This document shows positions 1 to 7,065 of a stretch of 25,207 nucleotides of DNA, piece by piece. Both the position numbers and the translations under genes were made by a program. The first letter of the stretch is position 1. Each line of letters starts with the position of its first letter. The notes under the pieces were generated by a model. That model ran no database searches and was not told the DNA's origin. It saw only the letters and a program-made list of their open reading frames with translations. Source of the DNA: JAKLDO01 sp035354435 (GTDB lineage: Bacteria; UBP6; UBA1177); assembly GCA_035354435.1 (NCBI GenBank), contig DAOQAY010000033.1, forward strand, positions 1 to 25,207, given 5' to 3'.

Positions 1-2
1 CT

Positions 3-635
3 GTTGACAGTTTCAGTTTTCAGATCCCGAACGGCATTGTAAGCAAATGGCCAATAACTTCAAGCGGTTATTGGGATGATCCCACATTGTCAAACCGTGA
101 ATTAATGTGGGCTGTAATTGATATTCCAGGGTCGATTGATATTTTTGCAATAAGCGTTCATCTTCACACTGATCCTGCAGCAGATCAAGTCACGGCAGCT
201 CAAGTAATTACAAAAGAAGTTTATAACTTCAGAACTGCCCATCCGGGAGAATATTATTATGTTGTCGGAGGTGATTTCAACGGAACGACTTCTGTTTCCA
301 ATAGTGGCTTCGGACAATATAACGGAAGCAACATTTTCTATGTTTCAGGACCTCATCCTGTCGATGACAACAGCAATGAAGATACTAATGCAGGAAGAAG
401 CAAACATTATGACTATGTTCTGGGCGATTACAATATGCACGGATTTCAAATTCCGGTAGTTTACAATTCCAATATCAATTCTTCAACAAAAACATACACT
501 AACGGTCTTGTTTTTGACACAAGAACTTTTACCCAGTCTGTTCTTAATGAATATTTCTCACCCGCTCTAGTTGGTGATTCGGCTGCTTCCAATATGCAGC
601 ATATGGCGATAGTCAAAGATTATCTGATAAAATGA
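3..635 (+). CDS. Endonuclease/exonuclease/phosphatase (EEP) family protein, 5' truncated
   Basis: The frame is open from base 3, so the gene begins outside the window and only about 210 C-terminal residues are present. What is visible fits the EEP (DNase I/sphingomyelinase-like) fold: a GIVSKWPI stretch near the start, FAISVHLH, the metal/active-site motif GGDFN, a DYVLGD strand, and a final His in SNMQHMAIV where the family has its C-terminal SDH-type catalytic His. The family hydrolyses phosphodiester or phosphomonoester bonds with divalent metal; the substrate cannot be told from this part. TTG at 87 and the internal ATG are not true starts, because coding sequence of the same family continues upstream. 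The stop lies one base from the stop of the convergent downstream gene. Confidence 0.8.
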   Translation, partial: VDSFSFQIPNGIVSKWPITSSGYWDDPTLSNRELMWAVIDIPGSIDIFAISVHLHTDPAADQVTAAQVITKEVYNFRTAHPGEYYYVVGGDFNGTTSVSNSGFGQYNGSNIFYVSGPHPVDDNSNEDTNAGRSKHYDYVLGDYNMHGFQIPVVYNSNINSSTKTYTNGLVFDTRTFTQSVLNEYFSPALVGDSAASNMQHMAIVKDYLIK

Positions 636-636
636 T

Positions 637-1503
637 CTAGAACATAAATCCCAGTAAAAACAGAAAATGGTATCTCTCCATCGAATATTTTGTACCGAAC
701 AAACCGAGTTCTATAATACTCGGGGAGACATTTATTCCGACGGAAGCTTCAAACCAGTTGATCTTATAAGAAGTCTTGAAAACAAAGAACTCCCTTTCAA
801 AAAGCCTTCCTTTTGTGCTGTAAAGAACAACTTCAAATCCGGCGGTCAGAAAAAAATCATAAGCAGTAAAAAGATCGAATGAAATAAATACACCGTATCC
901 TTCCCAGGGAACTTTCATATCATTCTTGAATTCAATATCGGCACCTTTTTTAAAATCGAGACCTATCTTTAAAAAAGCCAGTCCGGCATTAAGATTTATC
1001 CCTCCGGCCCAATTTTCTTCAGATGATGCATAAAAAGAAAGCCCGAACCTTTTTGAAGAATCAACCCATGGAAAGAACTGAACATTTTTCGCAACAGTAA
1101 GGCCTCCTTTTATGAATGTCTGCTCCTTGTTATCAACCTTCTCAGACTCAAAAACCTTAACTTTTGATAATTCTGTCTTTGTATCTTTAGCTGTCGCTTT
1201 GGCTTTTTTCAAAATTATAACAGTATCTATCATGTCGATCATGACATTTAAAATATCTGCCGCAGTTATCTGATCAACAGGTAGTTCCTTGACAAAGCCG
1301 TTCTCAAAAACTATCAGCAGTGTTTTTTCTGACTGCATTTCGATAAGGAAGTTGTTCGTGAGCTTAGATTCATCATAAAGTTTTGAGACTTCATTTCTCA
1401 AGTCCTGCGGAACTTTGTCATCAAAAAGAAGCTTTGCTTCAAGACAGATATTAGAAAAAATGATGAGAGCAGCTGTCAAAAAGGCAGCCAGCGATACTTT
1501 CAT
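637..1503 (-). CDS. Secreted, probably outer-membrane protein (hypothetical)
   Basis: 288 residues. The first about 23 form a Sec signal peptide (MKVSLAAF then a hydrophobic core ending near LEA). Residues about 24-125 are mixed alpha/beta. From about residue 135 the chain alternates hydrophobic and polar residues with many aromatics and glycines, as in beta-barrel strands, and it ends in ...LLGFMF. A terminal Phe is the usual BAM signal of outer-membrane proteins. I do not recognise a named family. It is the last gene of the deoC transcription unit, and its ATG overlaps the preceding stop (ATGA), suggesting translational coupling. A membrane-anchored or periplasmic beta protein is the alternative. 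Confidence 0.7.
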   Translation of the reverse strand: MKVSLAAFLTAALIIFSNICLEAKLLFDDKVPQDLRNEVSKLYDESKLTNNFLIEMQSEKTLLIVFENGFVKELPVDQITAADILNVMIDMIDTVIILKKAKATAKDTKTELSKVKVFESEKVDNKEQTFIKGGLTVAKNVQFFPWVDSSKRFGLSFYASSEENWAGGINLNAGLAFLKIGLDFKKGADIEFKNDMKVPWEGYGVFISFDLFTAYDFFLTAGFEVVLYSTKGRLFEREFFVFKTSYKINWFEASVGINVSPSIIELGLFGTKYSMERYHFLFLLGFMF

Positions 1504-2036
1504 TTCTCATTTTCCACATTAAAACCCATTAATGTTGCTGATTTAACTACATCAGGATTTTTATTATCTATTGCAAGCATCCGGTCAATCATTTTTCCCA
1601 CTTCATCTATTTTCTTCTCTTCAATGAATTGACGGATAAGCACAAATCCGGTATGGGGAAATACTATTTTTCCGTCTTCTATCTTTATTGTCTCAACATT
1701 CTGATTGATATAATAAGTATAGAGCTCTTTTGTAACTTTATTGAACTTTTTGTCGTAATAATTGTAATTCACAACGAAATACCCGTTCTCAATTGATCCG
1801 CTTTTGTACTCTATGACTCTAAAAACGAAGCAATAGTTTTCAAATTGCTCCTTTGAAAATGAATTTCTGCTGGATTTTGAAAGCATTTCGTATGCTCCGG
1901 CAACATCTCCGGACTTTCTCGCTTCAAAAAAACCTTCTATAACTGACTTATCATCGGTTCTGATACATCCCTGAAAATTAATCAGAATCAGAACAGATAT
2001 AATTACCCAGTTCCATTTTTTCAATAAGTGTGCCAT
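1500..2036 (-). CDS. Putative lipoprotein with NTF2/DUF4878-like fold
   Basis: About 178 residues from the ATG at 2036. The N-terminus is a lipoprotein signal: a KK-containing n-region, hydrophobic VIISVLILI, then FQGC, where Cys would be the lipidated residue. The segment that follows (SVIEGFFEARKSGDVAGAYEML) is typical of NTF2-like/DUF4878 small lipoproteins; the family has no defined reaction. Longer starts are possible at TTG 2063 or ATG 2045, and a TTG at 2024 would give the classic MKKWNW start. No start has an ideal ribosome site: GGGGA sits too close to the 2036 ATG. Whichever is used, the signal peptide is encoded inside the 3' end of the preceding gene in another frame. The stop overlaps the next start by 4 bp. 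Confidence 0.65.
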   Translation of the reverse strand: MAHLLKKWNWVIISVLILINFQGCIRTDDKSVIEGFFEARKSGDVAGAYEMLSKSSRNSFSKEQFENYCFVFRVIEYKSGSIENGYFVVNYNYYDKKFNKVTKELYTYYINQNVETIKIEDGKIVFPHTGFVLIRQFIEEKKIDEVGKMIDRMLAIDNKNPDVVKSATLMGFNVENEK

Positions 2037-2526
2037 GTTCCCCATCGAGTGTAAAAACTTCAAATTTTATCAATCCAGTCTTGTAACCATAGTAAGAAAC
2101 CGTGTAAAACTTCTTTTCAGGATATGTCTCTTTTACAGCAATTGCCTTGTAAGATCCTGCTTTTACTGTTATTTCATCTTTCAACTCAACATATTCAGCA
2201 GTTCCTTTATTAATATCCCATTTGCTGTCTCCGCTCTTCATTATGTAATAGTTCTCTGTTGCGTTATAGACTCCGTCATTTTTGTGAACATATGAGAAGG
2301 TCTTGTTTCCCCAGACGATCATTCCGCTTTCTGAATCCGCAGCAAGAATTTTCACATGATACTGTGTTTTTTCTTTTCCGACCAGATATATCCAGCTGCA
2401 GCCGTTTTCGAGAGGAAAAAAATCTTTGAAGTTTATATTTGCAGAATTCCCGGCTGTTTTGTGCGTAACGGTACATGAAACCGCAAGAAAAACACCCGCA
2501 AGAAGAATAAGAGTTCTGTTTTTCAT
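1978..2526 (-). CDS. Putative lipoprotein, hypothetical
   Basis: About 182 residues. The signal peptide MKNRTLILLAGVFLAVSC ends in a good lipobox (LAVSC), so it is probably lipid-anchored after export. The mature part begins with FFPLENGCSWIYLVG, a pattern seen in many uncharacterised envelope lipoproteins, followed by alternating beta-rich sequence with conserved-looking KAGSYKAIAVKETY and YGYKTGLIKFE stretches. No catalytic motif is visible. ATG 2526 is preferred: it shares one base with the deoC stop (TGATG), and the GTG one codon upstream is less likely. It overlaps the following lipoprotein gene by about 59 bp. Confidence 0.7.
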   Translation of the reverse strand: MKNRTLILLAGVFLAVSCTVTHKTAGNSANINFKDFFPLENGCSWIYLVGKEKTQYHVKILAADSESGMIVWGNKTFSYVHKNDGVYNATENYYIMKSGDSKWDINKGTAEYVELKDEITVKAGSYKAIAVKETYPEKKFYTVSYYGYKTGLIKFEVFTLDGEHGTLIEKMELGNYICSDSD

Positions 2527-3290
2527 CACCAGTTACTCACAATATTGACCGAACTGCTGCAACCTATTCTGTCGGCACCGGCAGTCATCATTTCAATGAG
2601 CGTCTTTTTATCTCTTATACCGCCTGCGGCTTTCACACCTAGCTTCGATCCGGCGATCATTCTTAAAAGCTTAACATCTTCAATAGCTGCTTTGCCGTTA
2701 ACCCCTGTAGAAGTTTTCAGCATATCAGCACCGGCAAGCACTGAAATTATTGCACCGTCGATCTTTTCTTCAAGCGTCAGCTCTGATGTTTCAAGTATAA
2801 CTTTCAGATAGCCGCCGCATAATGCAACCGTCTTAACCATTTCATAAGTATCCCTCAATCTTCCGCTTTTCAGCATTCCGATACTTATCACGAGGTCGAT
2901 CTCATCCGCACCATCGTTAAGAGCCTGTTTTGTTTCAGCAACTCTTGCCTGCATTGTAGAAGCTCCGAGCGGAAAATCTACAACTGTGGCAATAAGATAT
3001 TTCCCTTTGTTCTTTGATCTGTGCTCAAATGCCGTCTTGACCCAGACAGGATTTATGCATATAGCTTTAAAACTGTATTTGAATGCTTCATCACAAATCC
3101 TGAGCACATCTGATTCTGTTGCATTGAAGGAAAGCACAGTATGGTCGACTGCGTTTTTCATTGTATCAAGAGTAATATCGGGCGCAACATAAACGGCATC
3201 AGTATTCTCAATTATATCAGACACTTTGCAACTGCACAACCCGAGTTCTTTCACAATCTGCACTGCTCTTTTTTCGATTATTTCTTTCAT
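2526..3290 (-). CDS. deoC: Deoxyribose-phosphate aldolase
   Basis: 254 residues, a normal length for the class I aldolase that cleaves 2-deoxyribose-5-phosphate to glyceraldehyde-3-phosphate and acetaldehyde in deoxynucleoside catabolism (cytoplasmic). All family landmarks are present: DFPLGAS near 105-111, DEIDLVISIG with Asp132, LETSELT, the Schiff-base lysine in LKTSTG (Lys192), the second active-site lysine in VKAAGGIR (Lys220), and the phosphate-binding GADRIGCSSS near the C-terminus. GAGGA just upstream of the ATG is a good ribosome site. It leads a unit whose other three products look like envelope proteins, which says little about nucleoside salvage. No other deo gene is in the window. 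Confidence 0.95.
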   Translation of the reverse strand: MKEIIEKRAVQIVKELGLCSCKVSDIIENTDAVYVAPDITLDTMKNAVDHTVLSFNATESDVLRICDEAFKYSFKAICINPVWVKTAFEHRSKNKGKYLIATVVDFPLGASTMQARVAETKQALNDGADEIDLVISIGMLKSGRLRDTYEMVKTVALCGGYLKVILETSELTLEEKIDGAIISVLAGADMLKTSTGVNGKAAIEDVKLLRMIAGSKLGVKAAGGIRDKKTLIEMMTAGADRIGCSSSVNIVSNW

Positions 3291-3322
3291 TGTATCCTCA
3301 ACAAAAAATTAAATTACAGGAG

Positions 3323-3350
3323 ATTATATCAAAAGAATTATATTTTCAAA
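3323..3350 (-). promoter_or_regulatory. Putative sigma-70 promoter of the deoC unit
   Basis: On the minus strand TTTGAA (3350-3345) is followed after 16 bp by a perfect TATAAT (3328-3323), about 33 bp upstream of the deoC ATG. The gap to the sigma-factor gene upstream is 109 bp, enough for an independent promoter. I see no convincing hairpin terminator in that gap. Confidence 0.5.
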
Positions 3351-3399
3351 GATTTGGATATTTACTAAAGACCGAATTATGAATACAGAATGACTCTTT

Positions 3400-4263
3400 T
3401 CAGGAAAAGTTTTCATTATTCAAATGGTTATCATTGGTGAAAAGCTTGATCTTCTCAAGAGCTCTGGCTTCGATCTGGCGCACTCTTTCCTTCGAAATTT
3501 CATATTTCTGACCAATCTCTTCAAGAGTAAGAGTTTCGTCGGCGAGATATCTGTTCCAGATTATGAATTTTTCTCTTTCATTCAGCGTAGTCAGAGCATT
3601 TTGCAATTTCCGGTTCATTGCTTCTTCATCAATTGAATGGTCATAATCGGTCTTGTCCTTCAACTCAATAAGTTTCATATCACCATCTTCATAAGTCTGG
3701 TCTATCGAAATATCATTGTATGAAGAAACCACTTGCAGAGCCTCAATGACCTTTTCAGGAGTTACATCAAGCCTTCTGGCAACTTCCTGCACGAGTTCTT
3801 CTCTTGTGATCTCGCCGTCGTTATCATAGTTCTGAATATCTTTTATCGTTGCCATCATATTGAAGAACAGTTTTCTTTCATCGCGGCTCTTACCGAAACG
3901 GACAATGCTCATCTGGCTGATAATGAATTCCTGTATCTTCGCTTTGACCCACCATGTTGCATAAGTAGCGAATCTTACTCCCTTTTCGACATCAAATTTC
4001 TGCAATGCAGTAAGAAGTCCGAGATTCCCCTCCTGAATAAGGTCGGTCACATCCCTGAATCTCCTGAATTTATAGGCAAGATTGACAACCAGCTTCAAAT
4101 TGCTGATTACAAGTTTCTGTGCCGCTTCTTTATCTCCGTCTTCCCTGAATTTCTTAAAAAGTTCTATTTCCTCTTCTCTTGAAATATCGGGAACTGAAAG
4201 AACGCTGTGGATATAATTTGAGACCGTATGTGTTGAAAGGATAGGAATATTATTGCTGTTCAA
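3400..4263 (-). CDS. rpoH: RNA polymerase sigma factor, RpoH (sigma-32) type
   Basis: 287 residues, the usual size for RpoH. Region 2 is clear (DLIQEGNLGLLTALQKF, then VRFATYATWWVKAKIQEFI at about 97-115). Region 4 has LTLEEIGQKYEISKERVRQIEARALEKI near 246-272. The RpoH box, normally Q(R/K)KLFFNLR, appears as ERKLFFNMM (about 129-137), which separates it from RpoD/RpoS. The family directs core polymerase to heat-shock promoters; that role is inferred here. The start is TTG, fixed by a strong GAGGAGGG site 4 bases upstream. It is the third gene of the proS unit, 14 bp after the chalcone-isomerase-like gene. Confidence 0.88.
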   Translation of the reverse strand: MNSNNIPILSTHTVSNYIHSVLSVPDISREEEIELFKKFREDGDKEAAQKLVISNLKLVVNLAYKFRRFRDVTDLIQEGNLGLLTALQKFDVEKGVRFATYATWWVKAKIQEFIISQMSIVRFGKSRDERKLFFNMMATIKDIQNYDNDGEITREELVQEVARRLDVTPEKVIEALQVVSSYNDISIDQTYEDGDMKLIELKDKTDYDHSIDEEAMNRKLQNALTTLNEREKFIIWNRYLADETLTLEEIGQKYEISKERVRQIEARALEKIKLFTNDNHLNNENFS

Positions 4264-4267
4264 TGTG

Positions 4268-4275
4268 CCCTCCTC
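4268..4275 (-). promoter_or_regulatory. Strong ribosome binding site for a TTG start
   Basis: Minus-strand GAGGAGGG followed by CACA and then TTG. This near-perfect anti-16S match decides the non-AUG start of the RpoH-type sigma factor; no ATG lies closer. Confidence 0.7.
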
Positions 4276-4277
4276 AA

Positions 4278-4868
4278 CTATTGCTTTCTAATCTTGATCA
4301 TCCTGTCACGCAATTCATCATTGGCACAGTTATTATTAAGCCAGATGCCGAATAACGCTCTTTTAAAATCATGTCCGGGTATTGTACCGAGAAAAGTGTC
4401 GTTAAATCCAATGTGTGTACCTTCACCAGGAACATACAGAAATGTTATTCTATGATATTTCCCAGGCTGCTGTCCTGAATTTTCAAGAAGTCTGACAAAT
4501 TTATCTATTCTCGACTGAATGGTTTTAATGTATTCCTTGTCGTGATCCATCCCGTAACGGAAACCTCTTCTCAGTTCATCCATAAGGGTTTTCATTTTCA
4601 ATTTTCTGTATAAAGAGACAAGCTGGATCGCCATAGGTTTGTCCGCATCTTTAAGCTTCATATTGTCAGTTTCCGACCCCTCAACAAACAATCCGACAGC
4701 ATAAAGTGAAAACGAAACCGGTGCGAAAACCGCATAATTCCTGAATGGTATAGTTTTACCGTTGTTAAGCGGAATCTCAGACACGAAATCAACCTTTTCA
4801 GCAGCAAAAACAGAAAATGAAATCGCAGAAAAGATCAGTATGAAAAATAGCTTCTTCAATATTTGCAT
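4278..4868 (-). CDS. Chalcone isomerase-like family protein, exported
   Basis: 196 residues with a Sec signal peptide (about 1-22, ending VFAA). The remainder matches the bacterial chalcone-isomerase-like domain: FRNYAVFAPVSFSLYAVGLFVEG near 42-64, then YVPGEGTHIGFND, and the C-terminal ALFGIWLNNN. These bacterial proteins are periplasmic or envelope proteins with the fold of plant chalcone isomerase but are not known to make flavonoids; fatty-acid or other ligand binding is a possibility, not shown. The ATG directly follows the proS stop (TAGATG) with little ribosome-site signal, so it is probably translated by coupling to proS. Confidence 0.8.
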   Translation of the reverse strand: MQILKKLFFILIFSAISFSVFAAEKVDFVSEIPLNNGKTIPFRNYAVFAPVSFSLYAVGLFVEGSETDNMKLKDADKPMAIQLVSLYRKLKMKTLMDELRRGFRYGMDHDKEYIKTIQSRIDKFVRLLENSGQQPGKYHRITFLYVPGEGTHIGFNDTFLGTIPGHDFKRALFGIWLNNNCANDELRDRMIKIRKQ

Positions 4869-6590
4869 CTAACCGATATTTAGTTCTGAATTTTTAAATT
4901 TCTTAACAAATTCAACCACTTCATCAAGCTTGGCTTCTGTTTTTTCACCAGTTTTCCTGATCTTGACCTCAGCAACCTCGTTCTCAAGTGATTTCTGACC
5001 GAAAGCAATCTGAACCGGATAACCTATGAGATCGGCATCATTGAACTTGAAACCGGCTCTTTCATCCCTGTCATCTATTACAGTCTCTATTCCGGCTAGG
5101 AGAAGTTTTTCATACATGTCGAAAGAAGCCTTGACAACAGATTCTTTGTTCATCTGGAGAGGAAGAACAACAGCTTCATAAGGAGCAAGCGCCATCGGCC
5201 AGATTATTCCGTGTTCATCATGATTCTGCTCTATTGCCGCCTGAACTGTACGACCTACGCCTATTCCGTAACATCCCATAACTGCAACTGTAGACTTTCC
5301 TGCTTCATCTACAAACGAACAATTCATTTTCTGACTGTATTTTGTACCCAGATAAAACACCTGCCCGACTTCAATGCCTCGGCATTCCTCAAGAATTCCG
5401 TCACATTCAGGACATTTTTCACCAGCTCTGACAACGACAAAATCGCCTTTCACATCAGCGGTAAAATCACGACCTTCATTTATGTTTTCCAAATGATAGT
5501 CAGTCTTATTTGCACCGGCTGTCATATTAATTCTACCCGCCAGATTGTTGTCAAGCGCCGTTTTTATCTTTTTCTTCAATCCGACAGGACCGGCAAAACC
5601 GGTAACTGCGCCTGTAACCTCTTCTATAACCGCATCAGATGCAAGTGTGACGCTGTCGGCTTTGAAAAACGCCTGTATTTTGGCTTCGTTGACTTCCCTG
5701 TCGCCCGGAACCATAACAAGAACAGGCTCTCCGTCAACAAGGAATATCATCGATTTTATAAAATCTGAAGGCACTTTATTCATGAAACTTGCAACATCTT
5801 CCACAGCTTTCATTGAAGGAGTGTGAACTTCTTTCAGGTCTGCCACATCTTTGTTTTCATTAACTTTTTCAATCTTAGTTCTTGCCTTTTCAAGATTAGC
5901 GGCATATCCGCATTTATTGCATGAAAGAATCAAATCTTCACCGGCATCGGCAAGTACCTGAAACTCATGGCTCATATCTCCGCCGATAGCACCGGTTGCG
6001 GCATCGACAGGCTTAAATTTCAGTCCGCATCTGGTAAAAATAGCATTGTAGGCTTCATACATTTTCTTGTATGATTCTTTGGCCTTTTCTTCATTGATAT
6101 CAAATGAATAGCCATCCTTCATTATGAATTCGCGGCCTCTCATGAGTCCGAATCTGGGTCTGATCTCATCTCTGAACTTGCCCTGAAACTGATACAGATT
6201 ATACGGCAGCTGCTTATAACTTCTGAGGTTTTTACGCACCATATCAGTTATTACTTCTTCGTGAGTAGGTCCGAGGCAGAAATCGCCCCCTTTTCTATCC
6301 TTTATGCGCAGAAGCTCCGGTCCGTAATAATTCCATCTGCCGCTTTCTATCCACAGTTCAGAAGGCTGTACCGATGGCATCAATACTTCCTGACAGCCTC
6401 TTTTGTTGAGCTCTTCTCTTATTATGTTCTCAAGTTTTCTTATGCTCCTGAGAGCCAGAGGCAGATAGTTGTATATTCCGCTTGCAAGTTTCTGGATCAT
6501 TCCGGCTCTGTAAAGAAGTCTGTGACTCTCGATCACTGCTTCTTTAGGAACTTCCTTCAATGTCTGAAAGAAAATCTGACTCACTTTCAT
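4869..6590 (-). CDS. proS: Prolyl-tRNA synthetase, bacterial type with editing insertion
   Basis: 573 residues, the normal length of bacterial ProRS. It attaches proline to tRNA-Pro in the cytoplasm. The N-terminus MKVSQIFFQTLKEVPKEA and RAGMIQKLASGIYNYLP is characteristic. Class II motif 2 is FRDEIRPRFGLMRGREFIMKDGYSF (about 145-170), and motif 3 contains GCYGIGVGRTVQAAIEQ (about 440-455). Between them lies the YbaK-like INS editing domain with a TAGANKTDYHLEN segment. The C-terminal anticodon-binding domain has DDRDERAGFKFNDADLIG. ATG 6590 is chosen over TTG 6611 because it matches family N-termini and has GGAG seven bases upstream. First gene of a three-gene unit ending in the sigma factor. 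Confidence 0.96.
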   Translation of the reverse strand: MKVSQIFFQTLKEVPKEAVIESHRLLYRAGMIQKLASGIYNYLPLALRSIRKLENIIREELNKRGCQEVLMPSVQPSELWIESGRWNYYGPELLRIKDRKGGDFCLGPTHEEVITDMVRKNLRSYKQLPYNLYQFQGKFRDEIRPRFGLMRGREFIMKDGYSFDINEEKAKESYKKMYEAYNAIFTRCGLKFKPVDAATGAIGGDMSHEFQVLADAGEDLILSCNKCGYAANLEKARTKIEKVNENKDVADLKEVHTPSMKAVEDVASFMNKVPSDFIKSMIFLVDGEPVLVMVPGDREVNEAKIQAFFKADSVTLASDAVIEEVTGAVTGFAGPVGLKKKIKTALDNNLAGRINMTAGANKTDYHLENINEGRDFTADVKGDFVVVRAGEKCPECDGILEECRGIEVGQVFYLGTKYSQKMNCSFVDEAGKSTVAVMGCYGIGVGRTVQAAIEQNHDEHGIIWPMALAPYEAVVLPLQMNKESVVKASFDMYEKLLLAGIETVIDDRDERAGFKFNDADLIGYPVQIAFGQKSLENEVAEVKIRKTGEKTEAKLDEVVEFVKKFKNSELNIG

Positions 6591-6638
6591 CTGAATTCTC
6601 CGTAAAACCAATATTTCAAAAGAAAAAAACGCAGAATT

Positions 6639-6666
6639 AGAATACTTCGAAGATGATAAAACTCAA
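6639..6666 (-). promoter_or_regulatory. Possible promoter for proS
   Basis: Minus-strand TTGAGT (6666-6661), 16 bp spacer, TATTCT (6644-6639), about 50 bp before the proS ATG. The match is moderate in an AT-rich stretch. Confidence 0.3.
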
Positions 6667-6696
6667 ATATTTAGATTTTCAGATAGAAAAATTGTG

Positions 6697-6864
6697 TTAA
6701 TTGGTTGTGCAATACCTATAACTGCAACCACTGGGAATTCTAAGTTTATACACATAATAAGTTTCACAGTTTGCAACTTCTATATTAGTCATAGCAGACC
6801 TGCCTAGTAACAACACCCTCTTCAACTGTAGGGAGTCCCATTCAAATATCCTTGTAGGCATCAT
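6697..6864 (-). CDS. Possible 55-residue small protein, unrecognised
   Basis: Uninterrupted frame from an ATG ATG pair (6864 or 6861) to TAA. It begins MMPTRIFEWDSLQLKRVLLLG and ends with four cysteines in the last 23 residues, including SGCSYRYCTTN. A TATAAT lies about 25 bp upstream on the same strand, but there is no clear Shine-Dalgarno sequence. Codons CTA and AGG are prominent here yet uncommon in the neighbours, so it may be foreign, a gene remnant, or a chance frame. A third ATG at 6792 would give only 31 residues. No family was recognised. Confidence 0.25.
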   Translation of the reverse strand: MMPTRIFEWDSLQLKRVLLLGRSAMTNIEVANCETYYVYKLRIPSGCSYRYCTTN

Positions 6865-6973
6865 TAATACTTAAAATATTGAGCATTATATCAAAACAAA
6901 AAATTTTATAAACTAAGATTTTATCGAGTTATGTTTTCATTGCAAACTTATTTTTTTTCAGTGTCCGGTTGCC

Positions 6974-6998
6974 GAGTGTATTAATGCTCTTTTTTTTT
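6974..6998 (+). terminator. Terminator-like hairpin with T-tract
   Basis: GAGTGT and ATGCTC-type arms (6974-6989) can form six pairs, two of them G-U, around a short AT loop, followed directly by nine T's (6990-6998). No plus-strand gene ends just upstream, so it would end only a short transcript or act as a leader element. The stem is weak. Confidence 0.25.
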
Positions 6999-7024
6999 GA
7001 TAAAATTTTACGGTGTGCTAATAT
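6997..7024 (+). promoter_or_regulatory. Putative promoter of the six-gene plus-strand operon
   Basis: TTGATA (6997-7002), 16 bp, TAATAT (7019-7024), about 40 bp before the TTG start at 7066. A perfect TATAAT at 7044-7049 also exists, but a start from it would leave only about 10 bases before the ribosome site/start region, so it is less likely. The gene's ribosome site is GAGGCGG at 7051-7057. Confidence 0.4.
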
Positions 7025-7065
7025 CACGCGTTATTGGATACCTTATAATAGAGGCGGAATAATTC

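Larger units (their letters stand above)
6591..7065. other. 475-bp intergenic region between divergent proS and the spermidine-synthase-like gene
   Basis: The only long gap in the window. It holds a promoter-like pair for proS, a minus-strand 55-codon open frame (6864-6697), a TATAAT upstream of that frame (minus strand, 6891-6886), a hairpin followed by nine T's on the plus strand (6974-6998), and promoter-like boxes for the plus-strand operon. An 8-bp inverted repeat, GAGCATTA at 6881 and TAATGCTC at 6982, spans part of it. The part from 6865 to 7010 is very AT-rich. No tRNA, riboswitch or insertion sequence was recognised. Confidence 0.6.

Noticed and set aside
5211..5768. Long open frame antisense to proS
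   Set aside because: It lies fully inside the well-supported proS coding region on the other strand, with no ribosome site and low-complexity, non-family-like translation.
6591..6611. TTG start extending ProRS by seven residues
   Set aside because: Bacterial ProRS proteins begin at the downstream M(K/R)xSQ sequence, which has its own ribosome site.
7044..7049. Perfect TATAAT close to the spermidine-synthase-like gene
   Set aside because: Transcription from it would start at or beyond the ribosome site (7051-7057), leaving an unworkable leader; kept only as a weak alternative.
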